This document shows, piece after piece, positions 54,948 to 63,602 of a DNA stretch of 64,000 nt. Where the stretch lies: contig CACOGC010000001.1 of NCBI GenBank assembly GCA_902626645.1, positions 120,001 through 184,000 of the forward strand, written 5' to 3'. How positions within the stretch are numbered: the first letter of the stretch is position 1; each line of letters starts with the position of its first letter. The notes under the pieces are model-generated. The model was not told the origin of the DNA. It made no database searches and saw only the letters and a list, made by a program, of their open reading frames with translations. Source of the stretch: an uncultured Pelagibacteraceae bacterium (GTDB taxonomy: Bacteria > Pseudomonadota > Alphaproteobacteria > Pelagibacterales > Pelagibacteraceae). The translations under genes were made by a program, and so were the position numbers.

Positions 54948-56105
54948 ATGAAAACTTTAAATGAGTTAAAATTAGCTAAAGAGCTAATCAGATTTCCTTC
55001 TATCACCCCAGTTGATGCTGGGGTAATGAAATTTTTAGAAAAAAAATTAAAAAAATTAGGTTTCAAAACAAAAATATTGGAATTTAAAGAAAGAGGATTT
55101 CAGCCTGTGAAAAACTTGTATGCAAGATTAGGATCTAAGAAACCAAATTTTATGTTTGCAGGACATGTTGATATTGTCCCTCCAGGAAAGATTAAGGATT
55201 GGACAGTAAATCCATTTAAACCATCTATCAAAAAAGGCCATTTAATTGGGAGAGGTGCAAATGATATGAAAAGCTCTGTTGCAGCTTTTGTGTCTGCTGT
55301 AAGCACTTTTTTATCAAAAAATAGAAAATTCAACGGATCAATAAGTTTACTTATTACAGGAGATGAAGAAGGTGATGCAGTAAATGGCACCAAAAAAGTT
55401 GTAGATTATTTAAAAAAAAGGAAAGAGAAAATTAACTTTTGTCTTGTTGGTGAACCAACAAATCCAAATAAATTAGGTGAAATGATAAAGATTGGACGTA
55501 GGGGTAGTTTAACTGGTAAATTAAATATTTTTGGTCAGCAAGGCCATGTTGCTTATCCTCATAGAGCTAATAATCCCTCAACTATTATTGTAGAAATTTT
55601 AAAAGAATTAAAAGATATTAAATTTGATAGAGGATCAAAAAACTTCCAACCTACAAACTTAGAGGTTACAAAAATAAATATAAATAATAACGCTGATAAT
55701 GTTATCCCGGCTATGGCTGAGGCAACATTTAATATAAGGTTCAATAATAAACATTCGTCAAATTCTATTAAAAATAGACTTAATAAAATTTTTAAAAAAA
55801 TAACCAAGAAAAATAAATCAAAATTTAAAATTGATTATAGAGTTTCAGGTGAGGCATTTCTAACAAAGCCAAATGAAACAACGCACATGATACAAAATAT
55901 CATAAAAAAAGTGACCAAAATTAAACCAAAGCTATCTACTACAGGTGGAACCTCAGATTTAAGATTCATAAGAAAAATATCACCTGGATTAGAATTTGGG
56001 CTTGTTGGAAAAACAATGCATAAAGTCGATGAAGCCGTATCTTTAAAAGATTTGAAAAATCTTAAGAAAATTTATGAAAACATTTTAATAAATTATTTTA
56101 AATGA
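54948..56105 (+). CDS. dapE: Succinyl-diaminopimelate desuccinylase
   Basis: DapE removes succinate from N-succinyl-L,L-DAP using two zinc ions. The 385-residue M20-family protein has MFAGHVDIVPPG (zinc His and Asp), GRGANDMKSSVAAF, TGDEEGDAVNGTKKV (catalytic Glu pair), LVGEPTN and TTGGTSDLRF near the C-terminus. The product supports both lysine and peptidoglycan. It overlaps the next gene by four bases. Confidence 0.96.
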   Translation: MKTLNELKLAKELIRFPSITPVDAGVMKFLEKKLKKLGFKTKILEFKERGFQPVKNLYARLGSKKPNFMFAGHVDIVPPGKIKDWTVNPFKPSIKKGHLIGRGANDMKSSVAAFVSAVSTFLSKNRKFNGSISLLITGDEEGDAVNGTKKVVDYLKKRKEKINFCLVGEPTNPNKLGEMIKIGRRGSLTGKLNIFGQQGHVAYPHRANNPSTIIVEILKELKDIKFDRGSKNFQPTNLEVTKININNNADNVIPAMAEATFNIRFNNKHSSNSIKNRLNKIFKKITKKNKSKFKIDYRVSGEAFLTKPNETTHMIQNIIKKVTKIKPKLSTTGGTSDLRFIRKISPGLEFGLVGKTMHKVDEAVSLKDLKNLKKIYENILINYFK

Positions 56106-57025
56106 AAACAGCGATCATAAATTCTGACTCCTATGAGAAACATAACACTGGCGATGGTCATCCTGAGCAGCCTAAAAGAGTAATTGCTATAAAAGAAAAG
56201 TTAAAAAAAAGAAAAGACCTAATCTGGGATAAGCCAGATAATGTTCCTGATGATATATTGTCTATGACACATTCAAAAGACTATATAAATAATTTAAAAG
56301 ACTCTTTTCCTCAAAAAGGCCTTAAGTTTCTAGATGGCGATACTGTTGTATCACCCGAAAGTAAAAAAGCAGTTTTTGATGCTGCAGGCTCAACAATAAG
56401 AGCAATAGATGGAATAGAGAGTAATCAATTTAAAAATGCATTCTGTTTGGCTAGACCACCTGGGCACCATGCTGAAAAAAATAAAGCCATGGGATTTTGT
56501 TGTATATCAAATGCGGGGGTAGCAACGAACTATTTATTTAAAAAATATAAATACAAAAGAATTGCCTGTGTAGATTTTGATGTGCACTGGGGTAACGGAA
56601 ATTATGATGTTATGCGTGATAATAAAAATTCATTATATATTTCTACACATCAATATCCTTTTTATCCTGGAGGTGGAACAGATAAGGATAAAGGAGACTT
56701 TAACAATTCATTGAATATCCCTTTGCCCGCTGGCACAAACTCAGAAGAGTACTTTAATGCATTTGATAGAGTGTTAGAAAGATTAGTACAATATAAACCA
56801 GATTTTCTTATATTTTCAGCAGGTTTTGATGCACATAAAGATGATCCATTAGCTCAATTTCAACTAAGTTCAAAAGATTTTTATGAAATTACTAAAAGAA
56901 CATTAACAGCTACTAATAAGTTTACTGCAGGTAAAGTTGTTTCTATACTTGAGGGTGGATATGATTTAAATGCCTTAGCAGAAAGCGCTAATGAGCATGT
57001 TAATGCATTGGTAGAATTCAATTGA
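56102..57025 (+). CDS. HDAC-family deacetylase (acetylpolyamine/AcuC/histone deacetylase-like)
   Basis: The 307-residue arginase/deacetylase-fold protein has all HDAC zinc and catalytic motifs: ARPPGHHAEKNKAMGFCCISN (His-His), VDFDVHWGNG (Asp, His zinc ligands), SAGFDAHKDDPLA (Asp zinc ligand) and LEGGYDLNAL. It should remove acetyl groups from lysine or a small amine; the substrate cannot be told. The start overlaps the dapE stop by four bases (ATGA). A SET-domain gene follows after 30 bases on the same strand. Confidence 0.92.
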   Translation: MKTAIINSDSYEKHNTGDGHPEQPKRVIAIKEKLKKRKDLIWDKPDNVPDDILSMTHSKDYINNLKDSFPQKGLKFLDGDTVVSPESKKAVFDAAGSTIRAIDGIESNQFKNAFCLARPPGHHAEKNKAMGFCCISNAGVATNYLFKKYKYKRIACVDFDVHWGNGNYDVMRDNKNSLYISTHQYPFYPGGGTDKDKGDFNNSLNIPLPAGTNSEEYFNAFDRVLERLVQYKPDFLIFSAGFDAHKDDPLAQFQLSSKDFYEITKRTLTATNKFTAGKVVSILEGGYDLNALAESANEHVNALVEFN

Positions 57026-57055
57026 TAAATATCTAACTCATCATAAATCACCTTC

Positions 57056-57541
57056 ATGAAACTATACAAAATAAGAAAATCAAAAATTGATAATAAAGGT
57101 CGTGGACTTTATGCTACTAAAGATATCTCAGAAGGTACAAAAATTATTAATTACTTAGGAAAAATAATTACAAATAAAGAGGTTGAAGAGTCAGACAAAT
57201 ATGACAACAAAAAACCTATTTATCTATTTACATTAAATAAAAAATATACTTTGGATGGTGATTTCTCATTTAATATTGCTGGATTAGTAAATCATAGTTG
57301 TGATGCCAACGCACGTTATGATGGTAAGGGTTTAAAAATTTGGATAACAGCTGATAGAGATATTCAAAAAGGTGAAGAGATAACTTGCGATTATGGATTT
57401 AGTTTTGATAAAGAAGATTACAAGCAATTTCCATGTAAATGTAGATCAAAGAATTGTTGTGGTTTTATAATTCGTGAGGAAAGTCGTTGGAGAATTCATC
57501 GTAAATTTGCGATGAGTAATAAAAAAAAAATTAATAAATAA
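57056..57541 (+). CDS. SET-domain protein (probable lysine methyltransferase)
   Basis: The 161-residue protein is nearly all SET domain: SKIDNKGRGLYATKDISEGTKIINYLGK at the start, GLVNHSCDANARYD (SAM-binding NHSC) and GEEITCDYGFSF (catalytic Tyr region). A post-SET-like Cys cluster (FPCKCRSKNCCGFI) follows. SET enzymes methylate protein lysines; the bacterial target is unknown. The neighbouring HDAC-like gene suggests linked protein modification. The stop overlaps convergent truA by 11 bases. Confidence 0.93.
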   Translation: MKLYKIRKSKIDNKGRGLYATKDISEGTKIINYLGKIITNKEVEESDKYDNKKPIYLFTLNKKYTLDGDFSFNIAGLVNHSCDANARYDGKGLKIWITADRDIQKGEEITCDYGFSFDKEDYKQFPCKCRSKNCCGFIIREESRWRIHRKFAMSNKKKINK

Positions 57542-58271
57542 CGCGCGTTAAATAGAGACCTTGTGATGGTGCGGGTGGTGCACATAATTCTCTTTTTTTA
57601 GACTCCATTACATTTACAAATTTTTTTAATGTCCATTTTTTTTCCCCGACATATTTTAAACAACCAACCATGGACCGGACTTGCTGTTGTAAAAAAGATT
57701 GGGATCTAAATTCTATTTCTATCTTATCTTTTGTAGATTTGATTTTTACTAATTTCATTGTTTTTATTGGACTTTTAGCCCTGCAACTTGATTTTCTAAA
57801 AGTACTAAAATCAATAGTTCCTATTAATTTTTTTGCACTTTTCCTCATTAATTTTAAATCAAGATCTTTCATAATGTGCCAGCCTCTATTTTGATCTAAA
57901 ACTGGACTGCTGATCCGATTTATAATCACATAATTATAAACTCTCATTTTAGCTGAAAATCTGGCATGAAAATTTTTACTTCTTTTTTTAATCTTAAGTA
58001 TTGCTATTCCATCTTTATTCAAAAAGTGATTGATTGATTTTAAAAACCTATCAATTTTGATAATCCTATTTTTACAATCAAAATGTGCTGACTGTTCTTT
58101 AGCATGTACACCAACATCTAATCTTCCAGCCCCATATATTATGATTTTTTCTTTTAAAAGTTTTGAAATTTTCTCTTGTAATAACCCCTGGACAGTTTTT
58201 CCTTTTTTTTGAATTTGCCACCCCCTAAAATTAGTGCCCTCATATTCAATTAATATTTGATACCTAAACAT
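57531..58271 (-). CDS. truA: tRNA pseudouridine synthase A
   Basis: TruA makes pseudouridine 38-40 in tRNA anticodon arms. The 246-residue protein has YQILIEYEGTNFRGWQIQKKGKTVQGLLQ, the catalytic Asp in YGAGRLDVGVHAKEQSAHFD (usual GRTDxGVHA; Thr is Leu here) and FRSQSFLQQQVRSMVGCL. APPAPSQGLYL is the usual ending. It overlaps fmt by eight bases in the def-fmt-truA unit. Confidence 0.96.
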   Translation of the reverse strand: MFRYQILIEYEGTNFRGWQIQKKGKTVQGLLQEKISKLLKEKIIIYGAGRLDVGVHAKEQSAHFDCKNRIIKIDRFLKSINHFLNKDGIAILKIKKRSKNFHARFSAKMRVYNYVIINRISSPVLDQNRGWHIMKDLDLKLMRKSAKKLIGTIDFSTFRKSSCRAKSPIKTMKLVKIKSTKDKIEIEFRSQSFLQQQVRSMVGCLKYVGEKKWTLKKFVNVMESKKRELCAPPAPSQGLYLTRVIY

Positions 58272-59196
58272 TTGATAACTTTGAGCCCTTTTTAATTTGA
58301 GAACCCAACATGAATTCGCTAATTTTTTGTGGTCTTTTTCCTTGTCTTTGAATTTCGAGAACCTTAATAGATTGGTTTTTATTACATGCTACTTCCAGCT
58401 GATTTGAAATTATTTCTCCAACTTGACCTATGCCATTACCAATTTCTGCTTTCAAAATTTTATATCTCTCGCCATTAAAACTAAAAGAGGCACCTGGGGA
58501 GGGAAATAATCCGTTTATTTTTCCAATTATTTTAGAAGCATCCTCGTCCCAATCAATCCGTGACTCCTCCTTATCAATTTTTTTTGCATAAGTAGCTTTT
58601 GAATGATCCTGATCAATAAACTTCGCCTTATCTTCAAGTATATCATCCACATTATCTAAAATTTTTTCAGCAGCTAAAGCGGATAGTTTTTCTGAAATTT
58701 CTTGAGCATTTTGGTTTTGATCTATTTTGATTTTATAAATATTACTAACTGGTCCGCTATCCAATTCTTTTTTGATCTTCATAATACTTATGCCCGTTTC
58801 AGGATCTAAATTCATGATTGATCTCTGGATTGGCGCTGCGCCTCGCCAACTAGGTAGAATTGAGGCGTGAACATTTACAAAACCTTTTTTAGTTAAGTTT
58901 AAAAAATTTTCAGGAATTATTTGTCCATATGCACACACTATTGCAAGATCGGCATTTAATTCTTTTAAAAATTCATACTCCTCATGATTATCTTTAAGTG
59001 TCTTGGGTGTTCTATAATCTATATTTAAAGTTTCAGAGATACCCTGAATTGGACTTTTGTTAATTTTTTGTCCTCTATGAGATTTTTGCGGTGGTTGAGT
59101 AAAAACCACAGAAATATTATAACCATTTTGATATAGAGATTTTAAGATAGGAACACAAAATATTGGTGTACCCATAAAGATAATCTTATTTGCCAT
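58264..59196 (-). CDS. fmt: Methionyl-tRNA formyltransferase
   Basis: Fmt formylates initiator Met-tRNA using 10-formyl-tetrahydrofolate. The 310-residue protein has IIFMGTPIFCVPILKSL at the start, CAYGQIIPENFL, the catalytic region VNVHASILPSWRGAAPIQRSI and SGPVSNIYKI. A C-terminal OB-like domain follows (INGLFPSPGASFSFNG). It lies two bases after def and overlaps truA, the standard alphaproteobacterial grouping. Confidence 0.97.
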   Translation of the reverse strand: MANKIIFMGTPIFCVPILKSLYQNGYNISVVFTQPPQKSHRGQKINKSPIQGISETLNIDYRTPKTLKDNHEEYEFLKELNADLAIVCAYGQIIPENFLNLTKKGFVNVHASILPSWRGAAPIQRSIMNLDPETGISIMKIKKELDSGPVSNIYKIKIDQNQNAQEISEKLSALAAEKILDNVDDILEDKAKFIDQDHSKATYAKKIDKEESRIDWDEDASKIIGKINGLFPSPGASFSFNGERYKILKAEIGNGIGQVGEIISNQLEVACNKNQSIKVLEIQRQGKRPQKISEFMLGSQIKKGSKLSNV

Positions 59197-59198
59197 CT

Positions 59199-59720
59199 TT
59201 AAACTACTATTCTGTCTGGATTTTTTTTAATTTTTGAAATTTTTTTTATAATAAAATCTTTCTTTAATTTTGATAAATGGTCAATAATTAATTTTCCATC
59301 TAAATGATTTATTTCATGTTGAATACAAGTAGATAAAAGCCCATCACATTTAAGATTTTTCTTCTCTCCCATTTCGTCAACATATTCCACCTCACAAATT
59401 TTTGGTCTCTCAATTTCAATAAAAGTTTCAGGTATTGATAGACAACCCTCTTCGTAAACCGATGTCTCTTCGCTTAAGTTTTTTATTACAGGATTGATTA
59501 ATGCTATTGGTTGATTTTCTTCATCCTTACTTGAAACGTCAACAACTAAAACTCTTTTTAGTATACCTACTTGAACTGCAGCAAGACCAATTCCTTTGGA
59601 GTGGTACATTGTTTCAAATAAGTCTTCAATTAATTTTTTTTCATTAATTCCAACTTTTTCAATTGGATCAGATATTTTTTTTAATATTTCATCTGGAACA
59701 GTAACAATTTCTTTAAGCAT
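59199..59720 (-). CDS. def: Peptide deformylase
   Basis: Def removes the N-formyl group from new proteins. The 173-residue metalloenzyme has the three family motifs: GIGLAAVQVGI, EEGCLSIPE (metal Cys) and QHEINHLDGKLIIDHL (HExxH). It forms a functional pair with fmt directly downstream, and lies 21 bases after the 591-residue unknown gene. Confidence 0.97.
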   Translation of the reverse strand: MLKEIVTVPDEILKKISDPIEKVGINEKKLIEDLFETMYHSKGIGLAAVQVGILKRVLVVDVSSKDEENQPIALINPVIKNLSEETSVYEEGCLSIPETFIEIERPKICEVEYVDEMGEKKNLKCDGLLSTCIQHEINHLDGKLIIDHLSKLKKDFIIKKISKIKKNPDRIVV

Positions 59721-59741
59721 AATAAATAATTAAACTAATTT

Positions 59742-61517
59742 TTAAACTTTTAAAGGAAGAACTTTAAGCAATATCTTATTTCTCATCCAATCAATATTAA
59801 GCTTATTGAGAGTTGTTATTATAAAATAAATTGTATCTTCATCTATTCTGTCAATTTCATCTTGTCCAATCACTTCAGCAATTCTCAAAAGCGCTAAACC
59901 AGTTTCACTATTATTAATCATAATTTGTATGTCTGTAGGAATTTCATTTTCATCAATTTGATATAAATCATCGTATTTTTCTGAAATTTCAATTCCATCA
60001 TATCTTAACGACTCTAAAAATATAATATCTTTTTTAGATAGAAAATATTTTTTGTTTTTTTTTATCTTTTTTAAAAAATTATTTGTGTCTTTAGAAATTT
60101 TGGAACTAGCATAATCACCGTTAAAGTAATTAATTAGTTTTGATTGATGCATTATGTCATTGTTAAACTTAATTTTTTTATCTTCATCCTTTTCAATTTG
60201 AATATTTGTATAATAAAAACTTGTTAAATTATCTGGTATATCTACTGGATTAATTTTCTCGAGAAAGATTTTCAATTCTAAATCAAACGCTTTGTCTAAA
60301 TCATCATCTTTAAAGGAATTTTTTAATAATCTTAATAACTTTAATTTTTCTACCATTTCTGACTCGAGTAAAATTTTCTGATAAATTAGAGCCCTCCCTT
60401 CAATTTTAGAGAGTTTTTTATATTCATTTTGAGCATTGAGAAGTTGATTAAAATTAAATTGGAATCTTTTATATAAATTAAATAATTCTTTTTCTGGATA
60501 ATTTTTATCATGAACAGCTTTTTCTATAGTTCCTATTTTCTCAATTTCTGAAACATCAATTTGTTTAAATGAACCTAGTAAATTTGCAGATGAAAGATAT
60601 TTCCAAATTATTTTTTTAGTTTTATCGTTAGGTTCGAAATTAAAATTAGGATTTGTTTGATGGGCTAAGTAAAAATCAAATATTGATTTTTCAGATACTG
60701 AATCATCAATTTTTTTTGTGTATTTTAGTAAATAATTTATTTTTTTCTCGAAATATTCATCTTTAAAGCCTGTTTCTTTTTTTAAATCTAAAATTAGTTG
60801 TGCTTCTTCTCTTTTACTATTTTTAATCAAACAATAGATATTAAATTTGGATAAATACTCATCTGTAATTAATTCATTATTTTTTGAAAATACACTGCAA
60901 GCTTTGTCAATTTTTGAATTGGAAAGATGTTCATCCACAAGATATTTTGTGAGTTCTGGGTGTAAATTAATTATTTGATTTTGAATTAAATATTCTTCGA
61001 TTAAATCTAGGTTTGAGTTTTTTATTAACCAATCTGACTTTAATTTAAGAAATTTGTTATCTGATATATTTTTTTTGGGACTATGAGCATTTATTAAGAG
61101 TGAAGTATTAATGATTTCAATTGCATCATTAGAAAGATCCATCTTATTTAGTTTTGTAAGCAAATTTTCTAATTGGTCTCCATCTGAATTAGCCCACATA
61201 TCTACATTGAGACCATAGTCTTCAGGGTCATATAATCCGATTATTTTAATTTCTTTTGTATCAAACTTTTCATCAAGATTAATAATTGATTTTTGATTTT
61301 GATTTTGCATTCCAAATACACTTGGCTCAATACTCTCTTGTAATATATTTTCTCCATTTAAAATTTCTGAATTGTTAGTTGTATTTTTTTCTTCAATTTC
61401 TTTTTTATCTATATTCCAGATATCAACTGGTTTTTCTTCTGTACTAGCAATAGAAGTGAAAAATAAAAAAAATAAAATTAAAAAATTTTTTTTATTTAAC
61501 GATTTTGAAATTTTCAT
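59742..61517 (-). CDS. Large secreted or periplasmic hypothetical protein
   Basis: I do not recognise this 591-residue protein. It has a signal peptide-like start (NFLILFFLFFTSIASTEEKP; cleavage probably after about residue 25), a low-complexity Asn/Glu linker, then a long stretch of charged amphipathic helices (for example LSNSKIDKACSVFSKNNEL). This looks like an alpha-solenoid or TPR-like superhelix. Its start lies inside the 3' end of a 59-residue membrane-protein gene (26-base overlap), so the two are probably coupled. Upstream of def. Confidence 0.8.
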   Translation of the reverse strand: MKISKSLNKKNFLILFFLFFTSIASTEEKPVDIWNIDKKEIEEKNTTNNSEILNGENILQESIEPSVFGMQNQNQKSIINLDEKFDTKEIKIIGLYDPEDYGLNVDMWANSDGDQLENLLTKLNKMDLSNDAIEIINTSLLINAHSPKKNISDNKFLKLKSDWLIKNSNLDLIEEYLIQNQIINLHPELTKYLVDEHLSNSKIDKACSVFSKNNELITDEYLSKFNIYCLIKNSKREEAQLILDLKKETGFKDEYFEKKINYLLKYTKKIDDSVSEKSIFDFYLAHQTNPNFNFEPNDKTKKIIWKYLSSANLLGSFKQIDVSEIEKIGTIEKAVHDKNYPEKELFNLYKRFQFNFNQLLNAQNEYKKLSKIEGRALIYQKILLESEMVEKLKLLRLLKNSFKDDDLDKAFDLELKIFLEKINPVDIPDNLTSFYYTNIQIEKDEDKKIKFNNDIMHQSKLINYFNGDYASSKISKDTNNFLKKIKKNKKYFLSKKDIIFLESLRYDGIEISEKYDDLYQIDENEIPTDIQIMINNSETGLALLRIAEVIGQDEIDRIDEDTIYFIITTLNKLNIDWMRNKILLKVLPLKV

Positions 61518-61671
61518 TAGGAATAGTTTTATCTATATCTTTTTTAGGAGCTGGAAAATCAATCTTGTTTAGTAAAAAAATAATTAGAAAAAAGACAAGC
61601 AAAAGTAAAACTAATTTAGTTACAATACCCACAATACTTCGGCTTGAACTTGTTTTTTTTATAAATTGCAT
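61492..61671 (-). CDS. 59-residue single-span membrane protein
   Basis: This gene is absent from the track. ATG at 61671, TAA at 61492-61494. The peptide starts MQFIKKTSSSRSIVGIVTK, has a strong membrane helix (VLLLLVFFLIIFLL, about residues 21-34), and a periplasm-type tail with DFPAPKKDIDKTIPNENF. Its end overlaps the 591-residue secreted protein gene by 26 bases. The clean topology and coupling support a real gene. It is divergent from aroK across 57 bases. Function unknown. Confidence 0.65.
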   Translation of the reverse strand: MQFIKKTSSSRSIVGIVTKLVLLLLVFFLIIFLLNKIDFPAPKKDIDKTIPNENFKIVK

Positions 61672-61728
61672 ATACTTTTAACTAATTTCAAATTAAGACA
61701 TATTTGTGGTTTTTCAATAAAGAAAATT

Positions 61729-62232
61729 ATGAAATCTAATAGAAATATTGTTTTTTTAGGTATGATGGGATCTGGTAAAACATCTATCGGATTTTTAGTT
61801 TCAAAAAAACTAAAATTAGATTTTTATGATGTTGACCATTACATAGAAAATAAGCTTAAAATGAAAATTTCAAATATATTCAAAAACAAAGGTGAAGAAT
61901 TTTTCAGAGAATACGAGGAAAAAATTACTTTAGAACTCATGAAAATTAAAGGAATAGTAGTGTCTCTAGGTGGTGGTGCTTTTTTAAATAAAAAAATAAG
62001 AAACGAGGTTTTAAAGAACCACATGTCTTTTTGGCTGAAAACCAAGGATGATATTTTAGTCCAAAGAATAAGAAAAAGTGCTAAAAGACCATTAGCTTAT
62101 AATGTTTCTAATAGTGATCTACAAGATATGATAAAAAATCGTAATAAATATTATGCCAAAGCGCAAAATAAAATTGATTGTCACAATAAAACTAAAAAAG
62201 AAATTGTAGATAAAATTTTAGATATTATATGA
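61729..62232 (+). CDS. aroK: Shikimate kinase
   Basis: AroK phosphorylates shikimate. I use M22 of the track ORF (61729, MKSNRNIVFLGMMGSGKTSIG) because the P-loop normally lies near residue 15. The 167-residue protein has that Walker A, FYDVDHYIENKLKMKISNIF (shikimate Asp), FREYEEKI, and VVSLGGGAF. RPLAYNV is the lid Arg region. It overlaps aroB by four bases, the standard aroKB pair. Confidence 0.95.
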   Translation: MKSNRNIVFLGMMGSGKTSIGFLVSKKLKLDFYDVDHYIENKLKMKISNIFKNKGEEFFREYEEKITLELMKIKGIVVSLGGGAFLNKKIRNEVLKNHMSFWLKTKDDILVQRIRKSAKRPLAYNVSNSDLQDMIKNRNKYYAKAQNKIDCHNKTKKEIVDKILDII

Positions 62233-63335
62233 AACCAATTAAATTAATAATTAAGACAAATTCTGAAAAATATCCAATATTTATTGGAAAAAATCTTATT
62301 TCAAAAATATCAAGTTTGATGGTCGATAATTCCATTAAATCAAAAAGATGTTTATTGGTAGTTGACAGAAAAGTTCCTAAAAAATTTATTTCTGAAATAA
62401 AAAAAAAACTACGAAATAAAAAAATATTTTTATTCAATTTTAATGCCAACGAAAAAAATAAGAATCAAACTACTATAAATTCAATCTTAGAAATTTTACT
62501 GAATAAAAATTTTTCTAGAGAGGATAGTTTATTAGCAATAGGGGGAGGTATAACTGGAGACGTTGGTGGTTTTGCTGCAAGTTTATTTAAAAGAGGATTA
62601 CATTTTATAAATATTCCCACAACCCTTTTGGCTCAAGTAGACTCGTCGATTGGTGGCAAAACAGGAGTAAATTCTAAGTATGGAAAAAATCTCATTGGTA
62701 GCTTCTATCAACCAAAATTAGTCATAAGTGATATAAATACTTTAAAAACACTTAATAAAAGAGAAATTGTTTGTGGATATGGTGAAATTTTAAAACACTC
62801 TATAATCTCTAGAAAAAAATTCTTTAAATATTTAGATCAGAATTTTGATGATATTACTAAACTTAAATCTCCTTGTATAGAAAAGGCAATATTTGAGAGT
62901 TGTAAAATTAAAAAGGATGTAGTTGAAAAAGATGAAAAGGAGAGCAACTTAAGAAAAAAATTAAATTTTGGTCACACTTTTGGTCATTCATTTGAAGCTT
63001 CATTGGGATATTCTAAAAGATTAAATCATGGTGAAGCTGTTATTTTAGGAATGATGATGGCTTTAAAATTTAGCATTAAGAATAAATTCCTAAATATTAA
63101 TGATTATAAATTGATTTCTGAACATTACAAAAATTCAAAATTACCCTCGGATATTAAAAAATATTTTAAAAGTAAAGATCTTAATAAAATTATTAAATTT
63201 ATGAAAACTGATAAAAAAAACAATTCTAATAAAATTAAGTTGGTATTATTAAAAAAAATGGGCCAAACAATTTTAAATCAAGAATACACAGTAAAAAATT
63301 TAAATGGATTCTTAAAAAATGAATTAATTGATTAA
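62229..63335 (+). CDS. aroB: 3-dehydroquinate synthase
   Basis: AroB closes the first ring of the shikimate pathway using NAD and a metal ion. The 368-residue protein has LLAIGGGITGDVGGFAASLFKRGLHFINIPTTLLAQVDSSIGGKTGVN in sequence (quoted in part), GYGEILKHSII, and zinc His regions LNFGHTFGHSFEA and LNHGEAVILGM. It follows aroK with a four-base overlap, and its stop overlaps convergent bolA by 12 bases. Confidence 0.96.
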   Translation: MKPIKLIIKTNSEKYPIFIGKNLISKISSLMVDNSIKSKRCLLVVDRKVPKKFISEIKKKLRNKKIFLFNFNANEKNKNQTTINSILEILLNKNFSREDSLLAIGGGITGDVGGFAASLFKRGLHFINIPTTLLAQVDSSIGGKTGVNSKYGKNLIGSFYQPKLVISDINTLKTLNKREIVCGYGEILKHSIISRKKFFKYLDQNFDDITKLKSPCIEKAIFESCKIKKDVVEKDEKESNLRKKLNFGHTFGHSFEASLGYSKRLNHGEAVILGMMMALKFSIKNKFLNINDYKLISEHYKNSKLPSDIKKYFKSKDLNKIIKFMKTDKKNNSNKIKLVLLKKMGQTILNQEYTVKNLNGFLKNELID

Positions 63336-63584
63336 AATTTGAATAGAATGAATATATTTTTTTAATTCTTCATTTAAAATTTTATAAATCTTTTTATCAC
63401 TATCAATTCTTTTCATTTGCTTTAGTTCCTTTGAAACTAAAGAAATTTTAAGATGAAATTTACCTGCCTGGTTTCCAGCGTGATTTTTATGGAGAAAAGA
63501 TTTATCTTCAATTAAAATACTCTCCAAAGCAATTTGATTTTGTAATTTTTTTTTTACGATTGCAATTAAATCATTTATATTCAT
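63324..63584 (-). CDS. BolA family protein
   Basis: The 86-residue protein has the BolA fold sequence: an N-terminal helix (MNINDLIAIVKKKLQNQ), then HAGNQAGKFHLKISLVSKEL and the C-terminal helix KKIYKILNEELKKYIHSIQIL. BolA proteins bind [2Fe-2S] clusters with monothiol glutaredoxins; the C-terminal His is a ligand. It is divergent from a J-domain gene, an arrangement seen in other alphaproteobacteria. Confidence 0.92.
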   Translation of the reverse strand: MNINDLIAIVKKKLQNQIALESILIEDKSFLHKNHAGNQAGKFHLKISLVSKELKQMKRIDSDKKIYKILNEELKKYIHSIQILIN

Positions 63585-63602
63585 AAGTATAATTATATTA
63601 TC

